Below, in pieces: positions 1 through 5,633 of a DNA stretch of 8,718 nucleotides. A program made the translations under genes and the position numbers. Position 1 is the stretch's first letter; every line of letters starts with the position of its first letter. A model generated the notes under the pieces. It saw only the letters and a list, made by a program, of their open reading frames with translations. It did no database searches and had not been told where the DNA came from. The DNA comes from Clostridia bacterium (GTDB lineage Bacteria; Bacillota; Sulfobacillia; SLMV01): positions 1 through 8,718 of the forward strand of contig SLGS01000230.1 of the NCBI GenBank assembly GCA_007136565.1, written 5' to 3'.

Positions 1-50
1 GCCGATGGTACTTGGGGGGCAACCCCCTGGAAGAGTAGGTCGCCGCCGGA
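1..50 (+). rRNA. rrf: 5S ribosomal RNA, 3' part
   Basis: This is the 3' half of a 5S rRNA, the small RNA of the large ribosomal subunit's central protuberance. The window opens on GCCGATGGTACTTGG, followed by the arm GGGGG-CAA-CCCCC and then GAAGAGTAGGTCGCCGCCGG, the standard order for the end of bacterial 5S. The 5' half lies outside the window, so the closing helix cannot be checked and the mature 3' end near base 50 is approximate. A 5S gene here means that an rRNA operon ends at the left edge. An rRNA operon upstream of tmk also occurs in B. subtilis (rrnA). Confidence 0.93.
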
Positions 51-60
51 TACTATTTGA

Positions 61-100
61 ACACCCCCGTACCTCAAAGGTACGGGGGTGTCTTACGTTT
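61..100 (+). terminator. Rho-independent terminator of the rRNA operon
   Basis: A perfect 13-bp stem (61-73 with 79-91) encloses a 5-base loop (TCAAA). It is followed by TCTTACGTTT, a moderately T-rich tail. It begins about 10 bases after the 5S end, so it most likely ends the rRNA transcript. The stem is G/C-rich and strong, although the T-run is interrupted. Confidence 0.88.
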
Positions 101-114
101 ATGGAGGATCTGTG

Positions 115-141
115 ATGACGTCCGGCGAATCACGCCGCTAA
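115..141 (+). other. Possible 8-codon leader ORF with a strong ribosome binding site
   Basis: GGAGG at 103-107 lies 7 bases before ATG 115; an in-frame GTG at 112 is an alternative start. The reading frame encodes MTSGESRR and ends at TAA 139-141. It lies between the rRNA terminator and the membrane-protein gene at 162, whose own start has a poor Shine-Dalgarno sequence. It could be a leader peptide whose translation feeds ribosomes to, or regulates, the membrane protein. It could equally be a chance ORF, or mark a frameshifted true N-terminus of the next gene. Confidence 0.3.
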
Positions 142-161
142 GCCTATGGCAATGAACCGGG

Positions 162-1547
162 GTGGAACTCGTGGCCTTCGACCGCTTTATAAGTCGCGCA
201 GCTTCGCAGAGTCGGGTGATCGATCTCGAAGAGGGAGAACGATCCCGGGCGATTTTGCGATTTCAGATACCCCTGGGTATCACGGCGCTCATCATGGCCA
301 GCACTTTCACCATCGTTAACGCCGGGTTGGCGAGGACCATCAGTCCTCAGGCTGCACTCGCCGCTTTTGCCCTGGCTCAAAGCGTGACGAATCTCTTCGC
401 TTCACCCCTCTGGAGTACCCGGAACATGATGGTGGCGCTCGGTACCGACAGGGTCAGCATGCACAATGCCATCGTGGCCACGTTGGGATCTGCCTTCCTC
501 GTTACAGTATGGATAGCTTCTCTCGGCTACACTCCCCTTGGGGAATTCATTTACGCGCGCATCTTCGGTGCACCCGCCCATCTTCTCCCCGATATCATGG
601 ATGTTGTGCGCCTATGCATCCTTCTGCCGGCGATTTATGGACTGCGGGGATGGGGCCAGGCGGTCATCCTATTACACCGCCGTACCCCCCTACTGGTATT
701 CGCCATGCTGATAAGATTGGCACTGATGATACCAATGGCTTTCTATCTTCCACGAACGGGCTTTTTCAGCCCCACGGGTGTGGGAGGTGCGATATGGGTC
801 TTTGGAATGTGCTTCGAGGCCATTTCGTGTGCACTTTTCGCCCGACGGCTCAACCGGACGTATCCCGACGTCATACCGGCCCCCGTCAGTCCGTCGGCTT
901 CTACATCCTTGCGGGAATCGGTGAAATTCTTGCTACCCCTAATAGCCCACGCTCTACTGAGTTCCTCCACATTTCCCGCCATCAATGCCGCCCTGGCCCG
1001 CAGCACCAGTCCGGAACTGAGTTTGGCCAGCTTCCAGGTCGCCTGGAGCCTCGCCTTCTTATTCGTCGCCTTCGTCCATCCCAACATGGGCCAGACCGTG
1101 ATGGTCTTCTTGGAGAGTGGCCGTTGGTGGCGTAGTCTACGGCGAGTTGGTTATTGGATCATCGGGTTGGATTCCCTCGCGATGGCACTAACCGCCCTAA
1201 CCGGGGCGGCTGCTTGGATACTGGTGGGTTTGATGGGTATAGATCCGAGCCTGATGGGTGTGGTCCGCGTCATCCTTCTCTTAACCGTGAGTTCCGTAAT
1301 CCTCGGCGGTTTGGTGGACATGTGGGTCGGTGTGGCGATGAAGTCCAGGCGGACGGGAATCGTCGGAATCGCCAAGGGTGCGGACGTTCTAATCGTAATT
1401 TTGGTGGCTTTTGGGGCCGTATCCATTCGGCCCGATATCGGTGGTATCATCGCACCCATCGCCCTGGGATTGGGGCTGGCCGCCAATCTCTTGATCCTAT
1501 ACAAGATGGTACCCATCGAGGTGCCGGAGACCAGAAAGCCGCGGTGA
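162..1547 (+). CDS. MATE/MOP-flippase-type polytopic membrane protein
   Basis: This is a 461-residue integral membrane protein with about 12 hydrophobic segments, starting near residue 34 and ending near 448. The two halves are recognisably similar. Residues 34-93 and 256-315 share the pattern PL..(x)AL...STF...NA.LAR..SP...LA.F..A.S...LF....MV..L. Two homologous six-helix halves are the architecture of the MOP superfamily (MATE drug/Na+ antiporters and polysaccharide or lipid flippases), and length fits. The substrate cannot be read from sequence: drug efflux or lipid-linked export are both possible. GTG 162 is the longest start, and no upstream extension is possible because of TGA at 153. 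GTG 171, preceded by GGGGTGG at 159-165, is an equally good alternative. Neither has a classical ribosome binding site. The gene occupies the place held in B. subtilis by csfB-xpaC-yaaN, between the rRNA operon and tmk. Confidence 0.75.
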   Translation: MELVAFDRFISRAASQSRVIDLEEGERSRAILRFQIPLGITALIMASTFTIVNAGLARTISPQAALAAFALAQSVTNLFASPLWSTRNMMVALGTDRVSMHNAIVATLGSAFLVTVWIASLGYTPLGEFIYARIFGAPAHLLPDIMDVVRLCILLPAIYGLRGWGQAVILLHRRTPLLVFAMLIRLALMIPMAFYLPRTGFFSPTGVGGAIWVFGMCFEAISCALFARRLNRTYPDVIPAPVSPSASTSLRESVKFLLPLIAHALLSSSTFPAINAALARSTSPELSLASFQVAWSLAFLFVAFVHPNMGQTVMVFLESGRWWRSLRRVGYWIIGLDSLAMALTALTGAAAWILVGLMGIDPSLMGVVRVILLLTVSSVILGGLVDMWVGVAMKSRRTGIVGIAKGADVLIVILVAFGAVSIRPDIGGIIAPIALGLGLAANLLILYKMVPIEVPETRKPR

Positions 1548-1568
1548 AGATCGCCCGGGAGGAAAGCC

Positions 1569-1596
1569 TTTCGAAATCGTAGAAAGGTACTATCAT
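1569..1596 (+). promoter_or_regulatory. Weak candidate sigma-A promoter before tmk
   Basis: TTTCGA (1569-1574) and TATCAT (1591-1596) are spaced by 16 bases. The -10 box matches TATAAT at 5 of 6 positions, while the -35 box is poor. It lies in the 124-base gap between the membrane-protein gene and tmk, the natural place for a promoter of the tmk-darA-holB run. The rest of that gap holds a short palindrome at 1618-1632 without a T-tract, and no gene. Confidence 0.25.
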
Positions 1597-1671
1597 CGAA
1601 AAGCCGCACTCGCCTGGAGATCCCCGGGATCTTCGGGCATTATCCGGACAGGGATAGAGGGATATTGATCG

Positions 1672-2361
1672 ATGGACGTAGATGAGATTGGATCCGAGGT
1701 ACTCTCCGGACCGGAGGGAGGCTCGACCATCCGAAGGCGTGGGTTTTTCGTGTCCTTCGAGGGTGCCGAGTGTTCCGGCAAGAGCACCCAGGCGCAGATC
1801 CTGGCTACCTGGCTGAGAAGCCAGGGCTACAGTGTCGTTAGGACCCGCGAGCCCGGGGGAACGGATCTGGGCGAAGCCGTACGCGACATACTCTTGGCGC
1901 ACGCTTCCCAAATGAATCCCACAACCGAGTCTCTGCTTTTCGCCGCTGCGCGATCGGAACTCGTGCACGAGGTCATTGCACCCGCCCTCGATCGAGGGGA
2001 AGTCGTCATATGTGATCGGTATATCGATTCCAGCCTCGCTTACCAGGGCTTCGGTCTCGGTTTACCCGCGACCCAGATCATGGCCATTAATGGATCGGCC
2101 ATCGAAAAGGCGATGCCCGAACTCACGGTGCTCCTGGGTTACGGATCGGACTTGGAATCATCCGGGCAAGTGGACGGACCTGATAGAATAGAAATGAGGG
2201 ACGATGAATTTCATCGGCGCGTTCGGCGGGGCTACGCGTACCTGGCCGACCGCTACCCCGAGCGAATAGTATCCGTGGATACGGCTCAGGGGATCGAAGC
2301 GACGGCCATGGAGATACGAGAAATCGTCATCGCCCGACTCTCCGGCAATGCTCGGGGATAG
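1672..2361 (+). CDS. tmk: Thymidylate kinase
   Basis: This cytoplasmic enzyme phosphorylates dTMP to dTDP with ATP, the step shared by salvage and de novo routes to dTTP. The 229-residue product shows the P-loop GAECSGKST (31-39), REPGGT (59-64), the LLFAAAR helix (88-94) and the DRYIDSSLAYQG nucleotide/dTMP site (115-126). The late segment PDRIE...FHRRVRRGY (170-188) is also present. ATG 1672 is the only available start and has AGAGG 11 bases upstream. It gives about 22 residues before the usual N-terminus (GFFVSFEG), an uncommon extension. The LID loop, residues 156-169, is abnormal: the usual LLD...GL.(R)R is absent in this frame, and a better match appears in the -1 frame (see findings). 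darA follows after 32 bases, so the two are probably cotranscribed. Identity is very secure; full activity of this exact sequence is less so. Confidence 0.95.
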   Translation: MDVDEIGSEVLSGPEGGSTIRRRGFFVSFEGAECSGKSTQAQILATWLRSQGYSVVRTREPGGTDLGEAVRDILLAHASQMNPTTESLLFAAARSELVHEVIAPALDRGEVVICDRYIDSSLAYQGFGLGLPATQIMAINGSAIEKAMPELTVLLGYGSDLESSGQVDGPDRIEMRDDEFHRRVRRGYAYLADRYPERIVSVDTAQGIEATAMEIREIVIARLSGNARG

Positions 2362-2393
2362 CCATTTGTTACGGAAGCGAGGTGCAGAAGATC

Positions 2394-2726
2394 ATGAAAC
2401 TGGTCGTTACGGTAATTCAGGATAAGGATGCGCCTGATCTACTACAGGCCTTGGTGGATGCCGGCTATCGCGCGACGAAGCTATCCAGTACCGGTGGCTT
2501 CCTACGCGAAGGGAACACCACCCTGCTGATTGGATGCGAAAGCGGTGCCGTCGGAGAAGTCCTGGACACGGTCAAGCAGGTGTGCAGGACCAGGGAACAG
2601 ACGGTTACCCCGCTGACTCCCATAAGCGGCAGCACGGGAGAATCGTACGTCCCCTATCCGGTCGAGGTCACCGTCGGCGGAGCAACCGTTTTTGTGCTCG
2701 ATGTCGAGAGATTCGTCCAAGTCTAG
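2394..2726 (+). CDS. darA: Cyclic-di-AMP receptor DarA (PII-like, PstA/YaaQ)
   Basis: The 110-residue product matches the DarA/PstA family in length and sequence. It opens with MKLVVTVIQDKDA and has STGGFLREGNTTLLIG (32-47), the loop region that in this family contributes to c-di-AMP binding. It ends with the strand EVTVGGATVFVLDVERF (91-107). DarA is a trimeric PII-fold protein that binds the second messenger c-di-AMP; its downstream partners are poorly known. ATG 2394 is chosen because GAGGTG (2379-2384) sits 9 bases upstream and homologues start with MK. A GTG at 2382 would add four residues. It lies between tmk and holB as in B. subtilis, except that the yaaR gene normally found after it is missing. 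holB starts 16 bases downstream. Confidence 0.93.
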   Translation: MKLVVTVIQDKDAPDLLQALVDAGYRATKLSSTGGFLREGNTTLLIGCESGAVGEVLDTVKQVCRTREQTVTPLTPISGSTGESYVPYPVEVTVGGATVFVLDVERFVQV

Positions 2727-2742
2727 ACGGTGAGGGACCCGG

Positions 2743-3702
2743 ATGGCAGAAGAGCACGCTCAGCCTTCGGCCGCAAAGCGGCTCGAGGTGGAACAACCCA
2801 TCGCTTACAGGATGCTCCGGCGGATTCTCGATCGCGGCCGAGCCAGTCCAGCCTATCTTTTTTCCGGGCCTAGAAAACTGGGTCGCCTGTCCGCTGCACT
2901 TTGGTTTGCGCAGGGACTCGTGTGCGAGGGAAATGGTGAGTTTTCTGCACCGTGTGGGAGGTGCAAGCAATGCCTCCCCGGGCACGAAGCACACCCGGAC
3001 ATCAACCTCATTTCCCGCCTCGCGGGAAAGTCCACCCTGGGTATAGAAGACGTGCGCGGTCGGGTGCGCGAGCCCTTGAGCCGGCGATCCTTCGCCGGCG
3101 GCAGGAAGGTAGTAATCATCCCCGAGGCGGAGCGCCTTACGCCCCACGCTCAAAACGCCCTTCTCAAGACGCTAGAGGATCCCCTCGGCGAGTCGGTGAT
3201 AATCCTGCTGTCCCCGGGGCCCGGCTACATGCTCCCCACCGTCAGATCCCGCGCCGTGGGTATACCGTTTAGAAACCCCGGGTTGGACGCCTTTGTACGC
3301 CGTCTCCCCGAGGATGCCGGGATGCGCGACGACCTGAAGGAGATCTTCGCTCTCTCGGGTGGCGACGTGGGAATGGCCGAGGAAATGCTCACGGATATGG
3401 GCTCGGGGGAGTGGAAGACGATGGAAACACTGGTGGAATCCATCCTGGAAGACGGCCTATCCCCCGCCGAAATATCCGCCAAGGCGGAGAGCCTGGGGTC
3501 CGATCAGGACAGGTCGGAGGATTATCTCGACACCATAGCACTCTTGCTGCGTCGCCGACTGGTTTCGGGCAGAGTGTCCCCCCGTAGATACGCTGAGGCC
3601 GTCGACGGCCTCACTCGAACGGGCGAAATGCTTCGAGCCAATGCCAATCGGCGCCTGGCGTGGGAGGTATGTCTCATCAAGTTGCGGGAATCGCTCGCCT
3701 GA
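2743..3702 (+). CDS. holB: DNA polymerase III subunit delta'
   Basis: This is the delta' subunit of the clamp loader, which helps open the beta clamp and place it on DNA. The 319-residue product has an AAA+ N-terminal region. Its P-loop is degenerate (SGPRKLGR, 41-48: the last glycine is kept but the lysine is arginine), as expected for a subunit that does not itself hydrolyse ATP. A four-cysteine zinc module follows (C61, C71, C74, C77 in PCGRCKQC) before HPDI. The Walker B-like stretch is KVVIIPEAERLTPHAQNALL (122-141), followed by KTLEDP. The sensor motif is TVRSRA (166-171). The C-terminal part is helical and less conserved. TGAGGG (2731-2736) lies 6 bases before ATG 2743. Spacing suggests one transcript with tmk and darA. 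Confidence 0.94.
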   Translation: MAEEHAQPSAAKRLEVEQPIAYRMLRRILDRGRASPAYLFSGPRKLGRLSAALWFAQGLVCEGNGEFSAPCGRCKQCLPGHEAHPDINLISRLAGKSTLGIEDVRGRVREPLSRRSFAGGRKVVIIPEAERLTPHAQNALLKTLEDPLGESVIILLSPGPGYMLPTVRSRAVGIPFRNPGLDAFVRRLPEDAGMRDDLKEIFALSGGDVGMAEEMLTDMGSGEWKTMETLVESILEDGLSPAEISAKAESLGSDQDRSEDYLDTIALLLRRRLVSGRVSPRRYAEAVDGLTRTGEMLRANANRRLAWEVCLIKLRESLA

Positions 3703-3711
3703 ACCTATAAT
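3682..3711 (+). promoter_or_regulatory. Candidate sigma-A promoter for ricT
   Basis: TTGCGG (3682-3687) and a perfect TATAAT (3706-3711) are separated by 18 bases. The -35 box lies in the last codons of holB and the -10 box just past its stop. The -10 box is 40 bases upstream of the ricT start. This would let ricT, and perhaps rsmI, be transcribed apart from the tmk-darA-holB run. The -35 box matches TTGACA only at the first three positions. Confidence 0.6.
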
Positions 3712-3721
3712 GTCCTAAACT

Positions 3722-3744
3722 GCCGCGAGTGCGGCGCAAGGAGG
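3722..3744 (+). promoter_or_regulatory. Hairpin and strong ribosome binding site of ricT
   Basis: A perfect 5-bp stem, GCCGC (3722-3726) with GCGGC (3731-3735) and a GAGT loop, is followed at once by AAGGAGG (3738-3744), a near-perfect Shine-Dalgarno sequence 7 bases before ATG 3752. The hairpin is too short and lacks the T-tract of a terminator. It may stabilise the 5' end of the ricT message. The ribosome binding site firmly fixes the ricT start. Confidence 0.5.
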
Positions 3745-3751
3745 AAAATCC

Positions 3752-4558
3752 ATGCCCGAAGTGGTTGGGATTCGCTTCAAGAGGGCATCTAAGGTATACT
3801 CTTTCGACCCCGCGGGGAATGATCTGGACGTGGGGGACATGGTCGTGGTGGAGACATCTCGGGGCCAGGCCCTGGGAAAGGTAATCGCCCGTGCGCGCAA
3901 TGTGCCGGAGGATGAATTGGTTACACCCCTCAGGCCCGTATTGCGCCCTGCTACCGAGGAGGATTACGATCGCGCATCGGAAAATGAAGAGCGCGCCCTC
4001 AAAGCCCGCGAGGTATGTGAACAGAAGGTCGCCGAGCACGGGCTCGAGATGCAGGTCGTCGATGCCGAGTACGCCTTCGACGGCAATCAACTCGTATTCT
4101 ACTTCACGGCCGATGGGCGCGTCGATTTCCGGGAGTTGGTCCGCGATCTCGCCGCAACTTTTCACACTCGGATCGAACTAAGGCAAATCGGCGTCCGCGA
4201 CGAGGCGAAGATGATCGGCGGAATAGGGCCATGCGGTCGAATATGTTGTTGCGCCAGCTTTCTCTCGGAGTTTTCGCCTATTTCCATAAGAATGGCCAAG
4301 CGGCAGAACCTGTCGCTCAACCCGGCGAAGATTTCCGGACTTTGCGGGCGATTGATGTGCTGTTTGCAGTTCGAAGATTGCACGTATAAGAAGATGCAAT
4401 CAGATGTGTATAAGCCGGGAACCAGGGTTATGACCGAGGACGGCTCGGGCAAGGTAGTTCGCACCAGCGCCCTCGAAGGTAAGGTCCAGGTCCGCATGGA
4501 TGACGACGAAATGATTACCTACGACGCGGACGATGTGGAGCGTCCCCGCAACCAGTAG
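3752..4558 (+). CDS. ricT: RicT (YaaT), PSP1-domain regulator of RNase Y
   Basis: The 268-residue product belongs to the PSP1/YaaT family. In B. subtilis, RicT acts with RicA and RicF in a complex that carries iron-sulfur clusters and directs RNase Y processing of many mRNAs; it also affects sporulation and biofilm formation. The PSP1 core spans about residues 1-170, with the motifs GIRFKRASKVYSFDP (6-20), GDMVVVETSRG (28-38) and RIELRQIGVRDEAKMIGGIG (140-159). The cysteine motifs PCGRICCCASFL (160-171) and GLCGRLMCCL (196-205) are complete, giving C161, C165-C167, C198, C203 and C204, so cluster binding is likely retained. The tail (222-268) is a small basic/acidic strand-rich region. The gene follows holB as in B. 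subtilis, but yabA, trmN6 and yazA do not follow it. Confidence 0.94.
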   Translation: MPEVVGIRFKRASKVYSFDPAGNDLDVGDMVVVETSRGQALGKVIARARNVPEDELVTPLRPVLRPATEEDYDRASENEERALKAREVCEQKVAEHGLEMQVVDAEYAFDGNQLVFYFTADGRVDFRELVRDLAATFHTRIELRQIGVRDEAKMIGGIGPCGRICCCASFLSEFSPISIRMAKRQNLSLNPAKISGLCGRLMCCLQFEDCTYKKMQSDVYKPGTRVMTEDGSGKVVRTSALEGKVQVRMDDDEMITYDADDVERPRNQ

Positions 4559-4589
4559 GCCTGTAGCATTCGACGATATGCGGTTCGTC

Positions 4590-4617
4590 AAGAGAGGGGC
4601 CTCCGGGCACCTCTCTT
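4590..4617 (+). terminator. Hairpin between ricT and rsmI, possible terminator
   Basis: AAGAGAGG (4590-4597) pairs perfectly with CCTCTCTT (4610-4617). After one mismatch, GC (4599-4600) pairs with GC (4607-4608) around a CTCCGG loop. The right arm runs into TTAATT, a very short T-rich tail. It could be a weak terminator or attenuator after ricT, or an RNA-stability element. It sits in the 78-base gap where B. subtilis has yabA, trmN6 and yazA. Confidence 0.5.
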
Positions 4618-4636
4618 AATTGATGGGAGTGTAACT

Positions 4637-5569
4637 ATGTCTTGCGAGGGTGGAGGGGGAGCGGGGAATCTATACGTGGTCGCCACGCCCATAGGGAATC
4701 TCGAGGATCTTACTCCCAGGGCCGAAAGGGTCCTCGGTATGGTGGATATCGTCGCAGCCGAGGATACCCGGTTGACGGGCAGGTTGCTAAAGCATTTTGA
4801 AATCGAAGCCCGGGAACTGACGAGCTTCCACGAGCACAATGAAGAGTCTCGTTCCCCGGAGTTGGCCGACAGGATCGCCTCGGGAGAGAGCGTGGCGTTG
4901 GTGACCGACGCGGGAACGCCCGGTATATCGGACCCGGGGTTCCGCCTGGTCCGCGAATGCAGGCGAAGGGATATTCGGATACTGGCCGTACCGGGTCCGT
5001 GTGCCGCCGTGGCGGCTCTTTCGGTTAGCGGCATGCCAACGGATCGGTTCGCATTCCTGGGGTTCCCTCCCCGGGGTAACGCGCTCGTCGAATGGTTGGA
5101 TAGCCATCTCGCGATGGAAATGACCCTGGTGTTTTACGAGGGTCCTTCCAGGATACTCCACCTACTTCGTACCCTCGTTGAGCTGGCCCCGGACTCACCC
5201 GTGTCGCTATCCCGTGAGATCACCAAGTTGTACGAAGACACCCGTTGCGACGTTCCGTCTAAGCTCCTTAGGCATTACGAGGAGCATCGAGAGCAACTAC
5301 GGGGTGAATTCACCTGTGTTATCGGGCCCACGAGTTATCGACTTGAACGCGAGGAGAGGCCAGGCGACCAGGACCATGCGTCGGCGCAGGATCCCGCGCT
5401 CGAGGATGAATCGGTTCTCATGGGCTCCATAGATCTCCTATTGGATTCCGGATATCGCCCTTCCGAGGCTGTGGCCGTGGTGGCTCGGGGGCATAAGGTT
5501 AACAGGTCCGATCTATACAGATCCTACCAGCAATGGCGCGATGCCGCACGAGATGACCCGGAAGGTTAG
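4637..5569 (+). CDS. rsmI: 16S rRNA 2'-O-methyltransferase RsmI
   Basis: RsmI uses S-adenosylmethionine to methylate the 2'-hydroxyl of C1402 (E. coli numbering) in the ribosomal decoding centre. The 310-residue product has the complete tetrapyrrole-methylase-type fold motifs: YVVATPIGNLEDLTPRA (13-29), AEDTR (41-45), SFHEHNE (63-69), LVTDAGTPGISDPG (88-101), VPGPCAAVAALSVSG (118-132), FLGFPP (140-145), YEGPSR (167-172) and SREITKLYED (192-201). An acidic linker (about 236-262) leads to the usual C-terminal helix-turn-helix-like domain (SGYRPSEAVAVVARG, 271-285). GGGAG (4625-4629) lies 7 bases before ATG 4637. In B. subtilis the next gene is a convergent abrB; here two unrelated genes intervene. 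Confidence 0.96.
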   Translation: MSCEGGGGAGNLYVVATPIGNLEDLTPRAERVLGMVDIVAAEDTRLTGRLLKHFEIEARELTSFHEHNEESRSPELADRIASGESVALVTDAGTPGISDPGFRLVRECRRRDIRILAVPGPCAAVAALSVSGMPTDRFAFLGFPPRGNALVEWLDSHLAMEMTLVFYEGPSRILHLLRTLVELAPDSPVSLSREITKLYEDTRCDVPSKLLRHYEEHREQLRGEFTCVIGPTSYRLEREERPGDQDHASAQDPALEDESVLMGSIDLLLDSGYRPSEAVAVVARGHKVNRSDLYRSYQQWRDAARDDPEG

Positions 5570-5633
5570 TCGACGGGATCGTGGAATCTTTCACCTTGGA
5601 ACACCTCCATTTCGCGAGGGAAAGGGTGGTACT

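Noticed and set aside
509..1135. Forward 208-codon open frame inside the membrane-protein gene
   Set aside because: It is rich in Pro, Arg, His and Ser and has no motif, while the overlapping frame encodes a coherent multi-helix membrane protein.
1617..1633. Palindrome AGATCC-CCG-GGATCT as a terminator of the membrane-protein gene
   Set aside because: No T-tract follows and the stem is only 6-7 bp; it may be a chance palindrome.
2863..2889. Broken Walker A motif in holB as a sign of gene decay
   Set aside because: Loss of the P-loop lysine is a common trait of delta' subunits, and the zinc module and sensor motif are intact.
5541..5633. Upstream ATG start for the D-aminoacylase
   Set aside because: It would overlap rsmI by 29 bases and add 31 residues unlike the family; the family N-terminus begins at YDLLVRGG, matching GTG 5634.
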